Source: an uncultured Acetatifactor sp. (GTDB lineage: Bacteria; Bacillota; Clostridia; Lachnospirales; Lachnospiraceae). Taken from it: a DNA stretch of 64,000 nt. Position numbers and translations under genes: made by a program. Below the pieces are notes generated by a model that saw nothing but the letters and a program-made list of their open reading frames with translations, did not search any database and was not told the DNA's origin. Below are positions 1 through 8,478 of the stretch, piece by piece (position 1 is the first letter of the stretch; each line of letters opens with the position of its first letter). The stretch covers positions 62,001 to 126,000 of the forward strand of contig CAJTPN010000009.1 in assembly GCA_910578185.1 (NCBI GenBank), read 5' to 3'.

Positions 1-1
1 C

Positions 2-649
2 CCTTTTCAACAGTTGGCAAGACTGTATGCCGACAAGGGGAAAGATGCCTTTCCCGGTGAGGACCTGGAGCTGCTCTATGATGCCATTGATCCGGAGCTG
101 CTTGGATATTATGACCCTATGATTGCCGATCCCATTAAGACGGCTTTCTGGTATCACCTGGATACCATTTTGGATAATAAATGGACTTACCTGTTCTTTT
201 GGCTCAGAAAAGGACTGGAGAATCCAATGACCTATGTGCTTGCGTTTGCCGAAAATACCTATCAGGCATGGTATCCCTGGACGGAATTGATGGATACAAA
301 CAACTATAGATTTTATGATTTGACGGAGTGGATACTGGAATATTCAAGACCTGTTTGTCCGCCCCTGTATGATTATTTTATGGCGGTTACTCAGGGTAAA
401 TATAGAAGCTTTCCGGTGGTTCGTATGTTCTGTACTACGGGTACTATGTTTTGGGCGCTGCTGGCGGCATTGTTTTATGGAGTTTGGCGAAAAAACCGCT
501 TTGTGACAATCACCTTGCTGCTGCAGCTTTTGGTGTGTGCCACGTCCATGTGTGGGCCGGTATCGGACTTAAGATATTATTTGAATATTTTTTATCTGTT
601 TCCCGTTTGCGTTGGCTTTTTGCTGTGTCGGAAGGCGGAGACGGTATAG
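2..649 (+). CDS. C-terminal part of a DUF6020-like polytopic membrane protein (5' end outside window)
   Basis: The frame is open to the left edge, so the start lies outside the window; the first readable residues (PFQQLARLYADKG) precede the TTG at 14. The QQLAR.Y motif followed by a long extracytoplasmic stretch and C-terminal membrane segments (about residues 150-165 and 170-205 of the visible part) resembles DUF6020 proteins, a GT-C-like family of Gram-positive envelope proteins. Enzymatic activity is unproven. The gene ends just before a factor-independent terminator (699-725), so it is probably the last gene of a unit entering from the left. Family assignment is by remembered motif only. 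Confidence 0.7.
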   Translation, partial: PFQQLARLYADKGKDAFPGEDLELLYDAIDPELLGYYDPMIADPIKTAFWYHLDTILDNKWTYLFFWLRKGLENPMTYVLAFAENTYQAWYPWTELMDTNNYRFYDLTEWILEYSRPVCPPLYDYFMAVTQGKYRSFPVVRMFCTTGTMFWALLAALFYGVWRKNRFVTITLLLQLLVCATSMCGPVSDLRYYLNIFYLFPVCVGFLLCRKAETV

Positions 650-698
650 AGGGACGGCGGAGAACAAACGGTTCAACCGGCTGGTACGCAGATTTTTG

Positions 699-725
699 AA
701 AAGGCGCTTTTACGGCGTCTTTTTT
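699..725 (+). terminator. Rho-independent terminator after the DUF6020-like gene
   Basis: A 9-bp stem (699-707 with 715-723, one G-T wobble) with a 7-nt loop runs directly into a T-run. It sits 50 bases after the stop codon. The rest of the 650-1036 gap holds the promoter at 953-981 and nothing else I recognise. Confidence 0.75.
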
Positions 726-952
726 GGTACACCAGAGTCACAAGCTCTGCCGTGTATCAAACTTGACACACAGAAGAGATTGATATCTTGTCAGCCTGCA
801 GCGGAGAGTTTGATTCAGTCTAACTAATATTGATCCAGGCAGGAATAGAGTCGGATGGATGTGGCTTTGGCGGCTGAATTTCTTCTTATGAATTCTTACA
901 TAATTGATACATCTTTGTAACATATTGCAAGGTAAAATTAAGATTTTTTTAG

Positions 953-981
953 TTGTAAAGTCCATGCGGACATTATAATAT
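953..981 (+). promoter_or_regulatory. Sigma-A-type promoter for the MBOAT/SGNH pair
   Basis: TTGTAA (953-958), 17-nt spacer, TATA-like TAATAT (976-981). It lies about 55 bases upstream of the MBOAT start and downstream of the preceding terminator. Confidence 0.6.
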
Positions 982-1036
982 ATTCTTATGAAGAAATAAA
1001 AAAGGATTTGGTTCCTGACGAAAGATGTGATGATTC

Positions 1037-2473
1037 TTGGTATTCAGCAGTGTGGAATTCTTACTCTTTTTTCTTCCGATTTTCTTGTTACTGTATGGTT
1101 TCGCCCCAAGTAAAATGAAAAATGTGATACTTCTGACAGGAAGTCTTATTTTTTATACCCTTGGGGAGGTTTGGTCGCTGCCGATCCTGCTAGGTTCCCT
1201 GCTTGTCAACTATTTTATGGGGCTGCACATTGGTCGCAGAGCGATTCCCAGAATGGAAACCGAACAGGGGAAGAAAGGCGCGGAGAGGGAAAGAGAAGAG
1301 GTTATTTACAAAAATCAAATAAGAAGCAGGCAGGCAAAAAGGCGCAGGAGATTGTTTGTGAATGCTGTGATCTGTAATGCAGCAGTCCTGGCGGTTTTAA
1401 AGTTCTGGAAGGGAAGCCTGCCCCTGGGCATCAGTTTTTACACTTTTCAGATTATATCTTATCTGACGGACATTTATCGTGGGGAGCAGGAAAAGGAGAC
1501 GTCAATCATTCGGTTTTCAAATTATATTGTTATGTTTCCACGATTAGTGTCCGGACCCATCGTCAATTACGGAGAAGTGAGGGCAGCGCTGCAAGAAAGG
1601 CAAGTTACGCTAAAAGGGATTCAGGCGGGGTTGAAGACGTTTACCATGGGGCTGGCAGCCAAGGTGCTGTTGGCGGACAGAATCGGCATTTTGTGGAGAG
1701 ATGTGCAGATTACGGGATTTGAAAGTATTTCCACGCAGCTGGCATGGCTGGCAGCAATCGCATATTCCCTGATGCTGTATTTTGATTTCTACGGCTATTC
1801 CCTGATGGCTATGGGACTTGGCAGGATGCTTGGCTTTGAGCTGCCGGTGAATTTCAAAAATCCCTATATGGCGGTTTCTGTCAGGGACTTTTACCGGAGG
1901 TGGCACATGACACTGGGCAGGTGGTTTTGCAAGTATGTTTATATTCCCCTGGGCGGAAACAGAAGAGGGGAGTTTCGAACAGTTTGCAATTTGTTGGCGG
2001 TATGGCTTTTGACTGCCATATGGCATGGAAGCACGGCGAATTTCCTGATATGGGGAATGCTCCTGTGGCTTGCCATCGTCGTCGAGCGGCAGTTGGAGGC
2101 GCTGGGCATATTAAGATTTCTGAATAGGGGAATCGGAAAATTGTTTACCCATGCATGGGTGCTGGCAGTGATTCCGGTTACATGGATGTGCTTTGCCATT
2201 ACAGATCTGGAACAGCTTCAGATTTTCCTGGGAAGAATGTTTCATACGGTGTCCCCAATAAAGGTCAGCCCGGGGGATTGGCATAGGGCCCTGGAGGATT
2301 ACGGATGGCTGCTGGGAATGGGGTTGTTCGCCTGTACGCCGGCAATATCAAAGATTTACCGGCGTTTAAAGGATACCTGGCCGGGGGTTATTTTGTTGTC
2401 CGCGCTGTTTTGGTTCTGTGTTTGGCGTCTGCAGGCGGAAGGACAAAATCCGTTTATGTATCGGGATTTTTAG
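1037..2473 (+). CDS. MBOAT-family membrane O-acyltransferase
   Basis: Membrane-bound O-acyltransferase of the AlgI/DltB type, which moves acyl groups across the membrane to O-acylate an extracytoplasmic polymer. The N-terminus (MVFSSVEFLLFFLP) is the standard opening of this family. Family motifs are present: RDFYRRWH with His290, YIPLGGNRRG, and the invariant catalytic-type histidine in TAIWHG (His330). About 10 hydrophobic segments; 478 residues, normal length. The start is TTG at 1037, forced because in-frame TGA codons lie at 1028 and 1031. The next gene, 48 bases on, is an SGNH hydrolase; MBOAT plus SGNH pairs (as in AlgI/AlgJ-like and PatA/PatB-like systems) cooperate in acyl transfer. 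The acceptor polymer is unknown. No DltA/DltC partner is visible, so D-alanylation is unlikely. Confidence 0.93.
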   Translation: MVFSSVEFLLFFLPIFLLLYGFAPSKMKNVILLTGSLIFYTLGEVWSLPILLGSLLVNYFMGLHIGRRAIPRMETEQGKKGAEREREEVIYKNQIRSRQAKRRRRLFVNAVICNAAVLAVLKFWKGSLPLGISFYTFQIISYLTDIYRGEQEKETSIIRFSNYIVMFPRLVSGPIVNYGEVRAALQERQVTLKGIQAGLKTFTMGLAAKVLLADRIGILWRDVQITGFESISTQLAWLAAIAYSLMLYFDFYGYSLMAMGLGRMLGFELPVNFKNPYMAVSVRDFYRRWHMTLGRWFCKYVYIPLGGNRRGEFRTVCNLLAVWLLTAIWHGSTANFLIWGMLLWLAIVVERQLEALGILRFLNRGIGKLFTHAWVLAVIPVTWMCFAITDLEQLQIFLGRMFHTVSPIKVSPGDWHRALEDYGWLLGMGLFACTPAISKIYRRLKDTWPGVILLSALFWFCVWRLQAEGQNPFMYRDF

Positions 2474-2521
2474 CGGCTTTGTGAATAAAGTGTCTGCAAG
2501 GCGGCGGTTGGGAGGTTCGGT

Positions 2522-3727
2522 ATGAAGAGGCTGAAGAAATGGGCATATTTGTTATGTATGTTTGGGATGGGAATAACTTATCTGTCCTGTGTGGATCATT
2601 GGGAAGTTTATGCGAAATCCATGCAGCAGGTCAGGGATTTGTATAGTGCGTATGGAGTGGGGGATCGCAGGCCGGGAACGCCGGGCGGAAGCCAGGGGAT
2701 CGGATGGACGCCGGGTCAGGATAATGGCAGGCAGGATATGTCGAATCAGGACATGGAGGGGCAGACGGAGGAGACAGGCGGGGAGAACACAGGCCATGGG
2801 ACAAACGGAGAATCGGGAGATAGCAATGAGTCAGGAGACACCGGAGAGGATGGCGACGGTGAGGAGAATTCGGAGCAATCCGGTGGAAATATTATTTTGC
2901 CCTGTGAAGATGAGAAAACAGAGCCCTCTGGTTCAGGAGATAAGGAAAACAGCCATGTTTCGGACGGAAACGGTTCCGAGCCCGAAGGAATGGGGGAAGA
3001 TCCCGAAGCGGTTGGAGAAGGGGGAGATTCTCATCCGGGAGACATGGGAGAAAGTTCTGGCATTGAAGGAATGGGAGAAGGCTCCGGAGACGTTGATCCG
3101 GAGAATGTAGAGGCGGGAGAGCCGGTATATGTGTCCGTGGAGGATGATTATTTTTCTGATGCAGTGTTTATTGGGGATTCCAGGACTGTGGGAATGTTTG
3201 AATATGGTGGATTGGAAGAGACGGCGGCTTTTTATGCCAGCAAGGGACTGACCATATTCGAGGTGTTTGACGCCTCCATAGTGTCCGTTCCCGGTTCAAA
3301 AAAGAAAATAACCGTGGAGGAGGCGCTGAAGCAGAATACGTTTGGGAAGGTTTATTTGATGCTTGGCATCAACGAAATGGGGGGAAATCTGAACCCATTT
3401 CTGGAGCAGTATGGGGCAGTTATAGAACATTTGAAGGAGCTGCAGCCGGATGCGATTATCTATGTGCAGGCCATTATCAAAGTCACAGAGAAGCGTTCCC
3501 AACAGGGGGATTATATCACCAATGAGGGAATTGTGGAGAGAAATGAGGCCCTTGCGCAGTTCGCGGACAATGAAAAAGTTTTTTTCCTGGATGTAAATCC
3601 TTCCATCTGTGATGATACGGGAGGGATGATTGAAACGTATACCTTTGACGGCGTACACTTAAAGGCGCAGTATATTGATATTTGGAAGGACTTTTTAAAA
3701 TCCCATGCCGTCAGCAGGGAGGAATAA
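2522..3727 (+). CDS. Exported SGNH-type hydrolase/acyl-transferase with acidic low-complexity linker
   Basis: 401 residues. Residues 1-25 form a signal anchor or signal peptide (a Cys follows LS, but the lipobox is poor). Residues about 50-205 are a very Gly/Glu/Ser/Asp-rich low-complexity linker with no fold. The SGNH domain follows: block I GDSR with Ser220, a block III-like GINEMG, and block V DGVH with Asp376 and His379. This is the expected partner of the upstream MBOAT, taking acyl groups on the outer face and placing them on, or removing them from, a wall polymer. RBS GGGAGG lies 8 bases before ATG. The linker probably spans the wall. Substrate unknown; catalytic residues are visible, direction of reaction is inferred. 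Confidence 0.85.
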   Translation: MKRLKKWAYLLCMFGMGITYLSCVDHWEVYAKSMQQVRDLYSAYGVGDRRPGTPGGSQGIGWTPGQDNGRQDMSNQDMEGQTEETGGENTGHGTNGESGDSNESGDTGEDGDGEENSEQSGGNIILPCEDEKTEPSGSGDKENSHVSDGNGSEPEGMGEDPEAVGEGGDSHPGDMGESSGIEGMGEGSGDVDPENVEAGEPVYVSVEDDYFSDAVFIGDSRTVGMFEYGGLEETAAFYASKGLTIFEVFDASIVSVPGSKKKITVEEALKQNTFGKVYLMLGINEMGGNLNPFLEQYGAVIEHLKELQPDAIIYVQAIIKVTEKRSQQGDYITNEGIVERNEALAQFADNEKVFFLDVNPSICDDTGGMIETYTFDGVHLKAQYIDIWKDFLKSHAVSREE

Positions 3728-3922
3728 TTGCCCGCAATGTTGGGGGGGTTTGTAGCAATGTTTGGGAGTGGATTGGGATTGGGGAAGGTTAACGGCGGAT
3801 TCTGACAATGCCTTAAAGATTTGCATGGAGAGTTCTTTCGGGCAGAAGAAATACATAGGATGGAGAGATAAGGGCTGATGTCCGGCGGGGATGGGATGCC
3901 TCGGACTTTAGGAGGAGAAAAT

Positions 3923-5005
3923 ATGAAAGTGGCAGACATGCATTGCGATACCATATATGAGATTTTGCGTAAAAAGGAACAGGGGCAGGCAATTTCGCTG
4001 CGCAGCAATGAAGGCCATGTGGATTTGCTTCGGATGAAGAGAGGTCAGTATCTGATTCAGAATTTTGCATTGTTTGTAGAGCTTGGCAGGGATGGAGATC
4101 CCTGGGAGCGGGTGTGTGCGCTTTTTCGCTGTTACCAGGAAGAAATGGAGCAAAACAGGGATATGATTGCGCCGGTGCTCCGTTTTACGGACATTGCGGA
4201 AAATGAGGCTGCTGGGAAAATGTCCGCCATGCTCACGGTGGAAGAGGGCGCCGTGTGCGGAGGAGATTTGGATAAACTGCACGCTCTTTATCGTATGGGC
4301 GTTCGCATGATTACGCTTACATGGAACTATGAGAATGAAATCGGTTTCCCCAATTTCCTGCCCAAGCTTCGTCAGGAGATGAAGACGGCAAGGGAGCATT
4401 GGAAGAGCTGTGAACCCGGGAATCCGGAAGAAGAGGAGAAGCGCCAGGCGGCGCAGGCGGCGTTTGATGCATACTTTCACACACCGAACCGGACCGCAGG
4501 GCTCACCGAAAAGGGAAAGGAACTGGTGGCTGAGATGGAACGGCTGGGAATGATTCCCGATGTGTCCCATCTGTCCGACGGTGGTTTTTATGATGTGCTG
4601 GAGGTGACCAGCAAGCCATTTGTGGCGAGTCATTCCAATGCCAGAGCGGTAAGCCCCAGTGTGCGTAATCTGACCGACGATATGATTCGCAGGCTCTCGG
4701 AGCGGGGCGGTGTGACAGGATTGAATTTCTGTGCGGATTTCCTGGAGGAGAGGCCTATAGGGCAGGAAAACCCAGGGACAATAGAAGCGGTGGTGCGTCA
4801 TGCGAAGCATATTGTGTCTGTGGGGGGAATCGAAGTACTGGGACTTGGAAGTGATTTTGACGGTATCGGCACGCATGGAGAGCTTCCCGGCGCAGAAAGC
4901 ATGGGGCGGCTGTGGGAAGCCCTGCACGGCGCAGGATTTACGGAGGGAGCGCTGGATAAGGTTTTCTGCGAGAATGTGCTGCGGGTATACCGGGATACTT
5001 TATAG
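3923..5005 (+). CDS. Membrane dipeptidase family (peptidase M19)
   Basis: 360-residue M19 (renal-dipeptidase-like) zinc dipeptidase, which hydrolyses dipeptides with broad specificity including D-amino acids at the C-terminal side. Metal-site motifs are present: HCD near the N-terminus (His7, Asp9), the bridging Glu in TVEEGA, a conserved HSNARAV histidine, and DFDG near residue 312. I start at ATG 3923 because an AGGAGG site precedes it by 6 bases; a longer in-frame start at 3878 lacks one. No signal peptide, so it is probably cytoplasmic, as usual for bacterial M19. It stands alone between two unrelated genes; peptide salvage is the likely role. Confidence 0.92.
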   Translation: MKVADMHCDTIYEILRKKEQGQAISLRSNEGHVDLLRMKRGQYLIQNFALFVELGRDGDPWERVCALFRCYQEEMEQNRDMIAPVLRFTDIAENEAAGKMSAMLTVEEGAVCGGDLDKLHALYRMGVRMITLTWNYENEIGFPNFLPKLRQEMKTAREHWKSCEPGNPEEEEKRQAAQAAFDAYFHTPNRTAGLTEKGKELVAEMERLGMIPDVSHLSDGGFYDVLEVTSKPFVASHSNARAVSPSVRNLTDDMIRRLSERGGVTGLNFCADFLEERPIGQENPGTIEAVVRHAKHIVSVGGIEVLGLGSDFDGIGTHGELPGAESMGRLWEALHGAGFTEGALDKVFCENVLRVYRDTL

Positions 5006-5041
5006 GGGGGAGTTGAAAGGTTCTTTTGCATCTTTTTGGAC

Positions 5042-5071
5042 TTGACATTTATTTGCTGCGGGAGGTAAAAT
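5042..5071 (+). promoter_or_regulatory. Promoter for the DUF5722/cell-wall-repeat protein
   Basis: TTGACA (5042-5047), 18-nt spacer, TAAAAT (5066-5071). It begins 36 bases after the dipeptidase stop and lies 60 bases before the next start codon. Confidence 0.6.
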
Positions 5072-5130
5072 GAAAAAGAAGCGTCTTGCTCAGTGAGAGG
5101 AGGCGCAAATTTTTTACGAGGAGGAAATCC

Positions 5131-7671
5131 ATGAAACAAAAAAGAACCTTAAAACGCCTGCTGGCCACATTTCTTGCGTTTGCCATGCTTTTGACGCCAA
5201 TGCTTGAAGTGTCTGCAGCAAGCGGATACTCCAAAAAGGACGCTTTTGCCAATGTGTCTTCTATCAAAGGCGCCCAGGGAATTTTATCCCGCACTGCGCC
5301 TTATGGAAGAGACGGGGCGGAAGATTGGGGGGTGGATTTGGGGGAATTGAATCACTCTTTGCTGAATGTCAATTTAAATGAGTGTATTTTTTCGCCGGAT
5401 CACCCTTGGGCCGGTACGGCGGTTGCGCCTTATGAATTTGAGGGTGAAACATTTTACTTGGGAGAGCCTCCCGGATATGATTTTGCCAAGTATTGCAACG
5501 GAAACAACATGTCCATCAGCTTTGTATTCCTGGTACGGTGGACTGAAACCAGCGAATCATATGGAAACATGGCAATTGATGAATGGAACAGGGGAGGCCC
5601 GGGAAGGGGGCATTGCTATGCGCCGGCCATCGACGGATATAATGGAAAAGCAGTGAGGGCATATTGGCATTATCTTATGGAATTGTTGATAGAGGACGGG
5701 TTTCATGTTGACAACTTTGTCCTTGGCAACGAGGTCAACATGCCCGGACAGTGGAACTACTGTGGAACCTCGGTTCCAAACGATGTGGTCTCAATTTACG
5801 CAAAAGCTTTCCATGGGATGTGGAGTGCCGTACGGAAGTACACAGACGTTTCCCGATGCAGCGTCAGCCTTGATCATACCTGGAATTGGGTTGACGAGAG
5901 CGGCTATGGCTTTGGCGGCAGGGAATTTCTGGATCTGTTTGATACTAAAGTAAAAGAGATAAATGGTGGAAATTCTGTGGACTGGTGTCTTTCCTACCAT
6001 CCCTATCCTGCATTTCTCTATAATGCGGAGATTTGGGAAGAGCATTATGGCTTTACGGCGACCACTGACGACGTAGACACGCATTTTATCGACGGAAGTA
6101 ATCTTTCTGTAATGACCAATTATGTCAAGGATCATTTTGGCGAAGAGCATCGTATCATGTTGACAGAGGTGGGCTTTACAAAGGAGCAGGGTGAGGATGT
6201 ACAGGCGGCGGCTCTTGCCTATACTTACTATGCGGCAATGTATGATTCTATGGTGGACAGCTTCCTGCTTCATTATAACAATGATGGAACTGTTGATACA
6301 AGCGAGGGAACTTTTTCACTTGACTTTACTTTTTATCCTAAGACTGCAGAGGTTTACAGGAGGATTGCCAGCGACAGGGAAGAGGACAAGCGCTGGATTG
6401 CCGAAAATTGTCTTAACACCATCGGCGTCAGTTCCTGGGAAGAGATTATTCCTAATTTCGGAGGCGAAGTAAGCAGAGGTAAAAATGGCTTCTTTATCGA
6501 GGATGGTGTGGGATATCTCTATAAGAACGATAATATTGATACTTCCTATTTCGGGTGGTATACATACGAGGGGAATACATATCTGTTAAAGGCGGGGGTG
6601 GAACAGAAGCTGCCCACCAACGCGGGGGACAGCAATTATACCGGATGGTACAGGGATGGTGAGGATCTTTGCTGGTCCGATAACGGCGTTACCGCCCGGA
6701 ACAAAGCGGCTTATGATCCTATAACGGATAAGATGTATTTCTTTGACAATAACGGCAACTTGGTTCGCGGATTTTATGAAGAAAGAGTAGACGGCATTCC
6801 GTTTGGAAGATTGCACAAATCCAATGTGCATACAGGCGTTTATGAAGGCCTTGCCGACAAGGAATGGTATAGCCTGGACAGCGGCGATTATTGGTATGAA
6901 GATGGGATCAGACAGGGATTGGAAGGCCGGGGCAAAGAAATTCACGATCCCGGGACGGACGGATGGTATTGGCTGGATTCCGTGGATGATGGTAAAAAGG
7001 CTGTCAGCAAGGACGTTTTCCAGGATTCTTATGCAGGCGAATGGGCTGAGAGCGACGACGGCATGGGCAAGTGGTGCCGCTATGACGCAAACGGTCGCAT
7101 GATAAAAGGCGAAAGCGAGAAAGACGGCGGCTGGTATTATTTTGATCCCATGTACGGCGCCATGGTAAAAGGTTACTTTGAGAGAGACGGCAAGGTATAC
7201 TATTACAATAAAGAAAACGGTCGCATGGAACATGGCGAAGTGGAAATTGACGGACAGGTGATTTACTTTGACCCTGTCACCGGCGTTCGGGCAGACAATG
7301 TATGGGTTGTTGATGGAGAGAAGGAATACTGGTATGAGGGAGGCGTTAAACAGGGTCTGGAAGGCCGGGGCAAGGAAATATATGATCCCGCATCCGCTTC
7401 ATGGTATTGGCTGGATTCGGTGGATGGCGGCAAGAAAGCCGTAAGCAAGGATCTCTACCAGGAATCCGAAGCAGGTCCTTGGGCTGCAAATGCAGATGGT
7501 ACCGGAAAATGGGTTCGCTATAACGAAGACGGCCATATGATCAAGGGTTGGCATACCAACGAAAACGGCACATACTATTTTGATCTTACTTATGGCACCA
7601 TGGCAAAGGGGACGGTTGAGATTGAAGGTCAGACCTATACCTTTGATTTGGTCAGCGGTGTTTTGAAGTAG
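5131..7671 (+). CDS. Secreted DUF5722 glycoside-hydrolase-like protein with C-terminal cell-wall-binding repeats
   Basis: 846 residues. Signal peptide at 1-30 (Lys/Arg-rich start, hydrophobic core, cleavage near VSA-A). Residues about 35-430 match DUF5722, a TIM-barrel glycosidase-like family: LGNEVN with Glu201, SLDHTWNW, SYHPYP and LTEVGF with Glu346, suiting an acid/base plus nucleophile pair. Residues about 440-846 are aromatic/Gly-rich choline-binding-type wall repeats (WYYFDP..G.M.KG). Within them a unit of about 75 residues (YWYE.G...GLEGRGKEI) occurs twice, 146 residues apart (nt 6889 and 7327). Start ATG 5131 follows GAGGAGG. Predicted role: wall-attached enzyme acting on an exopolysaccharide; substrate unknown. 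A hairpin terminator follows. Confidence 0.88.
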   Translation: MKQKRTLKRLLATFLAFAMLLTPMLEVSAASGYSKKDAFANVSSIKGAQGILSRTAPYGRDGAEDWGVDLGELNHSLLNVNLNECIFSPDHPWAGTAVAPYEFEGETFYLGEPPGYDFAKYCNGNNMSISFVFLVRWTETSESYGNMAIDEWNRGGPGRGHCYAPAIDGYNGKAVRAYWHYLMELLIEDGFHVDNFVLGNEVNMPGQWNYCGTSVPNDVVSIYAKAFHGMWSAVRKYTDVSRCSVSLDHTWNWVDESGYGFGGREFLDLFDTKVKEINGGNSVDWCLSYHPYPAFLYNAEIWEEHYGFTATTDDVDTHFIDGSNLSVMTNYVKDHFGEEHRIMLTEVGFTKEQGEDVQAAALAYTYYAAMYDSMVDSFLLHYNNDGTVDTSEGTFSLDFTFYPKTAEVYRRIASDREEDKRWIAENCLNTIGVSSWEEIIPNFGGEVSRGKNGFFIEDGVGYLYKNDNIDTSYFGWYTYEGNTYLLKAGVEQKLPTNAGDSNYTGWYRDGEDLCWSDNGVTARNKAAYDPITDKMYFFDNNGNLVRGFYEERVDGIPFGRLHKSNVHTGVYEGLADKEWYSLDSGDYWYEDGIRQGLEGRGKEIHDPGTDGWYWLDSVDDGKKAVSKDVFQDSYAGEWAESDDGMGKWCRYDANGRMIKGESEKDGGWYYFDPMYGAMVKGYFERDGKVYYYNKENGRMEHGEVEIDGQVIYFDPVTGVRADNVWVVDGEKEYWYEGGVKQGLEGRGKEIYDPASASWYWLDSVDGGKKAVSKDLYQESEAGPWAANADGTGKWVRYNEDGHMIKGWHTNENGTYYFDLTYGTMAKGTVEIEGQTYTFDLVSGVLK

Positions 7672-7706
7672 AGTTGATTAGGAGTTTGTATTTTCTGGTA
7701 AAGGAG

Positions 7707-7748
7707 ACAGCTCTTTTCGCTATCAGGCATAGCGGAAAGGGCTGTTTT
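7707..7748 (+). terminator. Strong rho-independent terminator
   Basis: A 17-bp stem (7707-7723 with 7729-7745, G-T wobbles only) and 5-nt loop followed by TTT. It lies 36 bases after the DUF5722 gene stop. Confidence 0.85.
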
Positions 7749-7765
7749 AATAAAACAAACCAGTT

Positions 7766-7797
7766 GAGACAAGCCCTTATGGGGCTTGTCTCGTTTT
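7766..7797 (+). terminator. Second hairpin terminator in tandem
   Basis: A perfect 11-bp stem (7766-7776 with 7782-7792), 5-nt loop, then GTTTTCT. It backs up the terminator just upstream and separates the plus-strand unit from the convergent minus-strand genes. Confidence 0.7.
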
Positions 7798-7914
7798 CTC
7801 AAGATAGATGGTCCTCAGTTCAGCCACATCTTCTTCGCAGATTGGAAGAAAATCGCCTTTATCCATTCTGCCCTTAATTTGTTTTAATAGTTCACTTTCA
7901 AGGAAATGAAATCC

Positions 7915-8385
7915 CTAATTGGAGCAAAATGAAATATAATAATTTAAGGAAGAGTATACGGCGTTTATTTTGGAGAGATAGGTAAATGTTTGAGATTGCT
8001 CTTGGTAAAATAAATCAATAACCGCAAAGCGTCCGCCGGGTTTCAGGCATCGGTAAATTTCTCTGATCAGATTTTTATAGCCATTCACATTGTTGAGCAA
8101 ATTTCCGCACATGACATCAATGGAATTGTCACGGAAAGGGAGGGACTTGTCAAGATCGATGCACGCCTGCCAAAGAAGTTCCTTGGATTTTTGTGCGTCT
8201 TTACATGCCCTTGCATGTTGTTCAGGCATATCCGGCTTTTGGCCCAGCGATGGCCAATATTCATCCAATCTCCGGGACCATTCTGGCTGTTCTCCCTCTG
8301 GAATAAAATTAAAAATATTGTCCTTTTGCTTTTTAAAGAGGCGCTGTGATTTGATTGTTCCCAATATTTTATGGTCCATGTTCAT
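7915..8385 (-). CDS. Truncated-looking class I SAM methyltransferase-like protein
   Basis: 156 residues. The C-terminal half reads like the second half of a Methyltransf_11 domain: LPFRDNSIDV (post-motif II/III acidic region), then IREIYRCLKPGGRFAVIDLF, the family's usual CLKPGG turn. The N-terminal half (1-85) has no GxGxG SAM-binding motif, so the core nucleotide-binding part is missing. It is either a decayed fragment or a short divergent protein. An AAAGGA site lies about 13 bases before the ATG, so expression is possible. No neighbour suggests a substrate. Activity as a methyltransferase is doubtful. Confidence 0.5.
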   Translation of the reverse strand: MNMDHKILGTIKSQRLFKKQKDNIFNFIPEGEQPEWSRRLDEYWPSLGQKPDMPEQHARACKDAQKSKELLWQACIDLDKSLPFRDNSIDVMCGNLLNNVNGYKNLIREIYRCLKPGGRFAVIDLFYQEQSQTFTYLSKINAVYSSLNYYISFCSN

Positions 8386-8478
8386 ACTCTGTTTTCATTT
8401 CCTTTTGTTTTTTTTGAGAGTCAATCCCAAATTGTACAATACATATGATTTATAGTTATGAAATATCCTGACCAGCAC

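Noticed and set aside
3908..4927. 339-residue open frame on the minus strand
   Set aside because: Antisense to the M19 dipeptidase, whose metal motifs are intact.
5071..5097. Eight-codon frame (MKKKRLAQ) after GGAGG
   Set aside because: It overlaps the -10 box of the promoter, so it would not be in the transcript.
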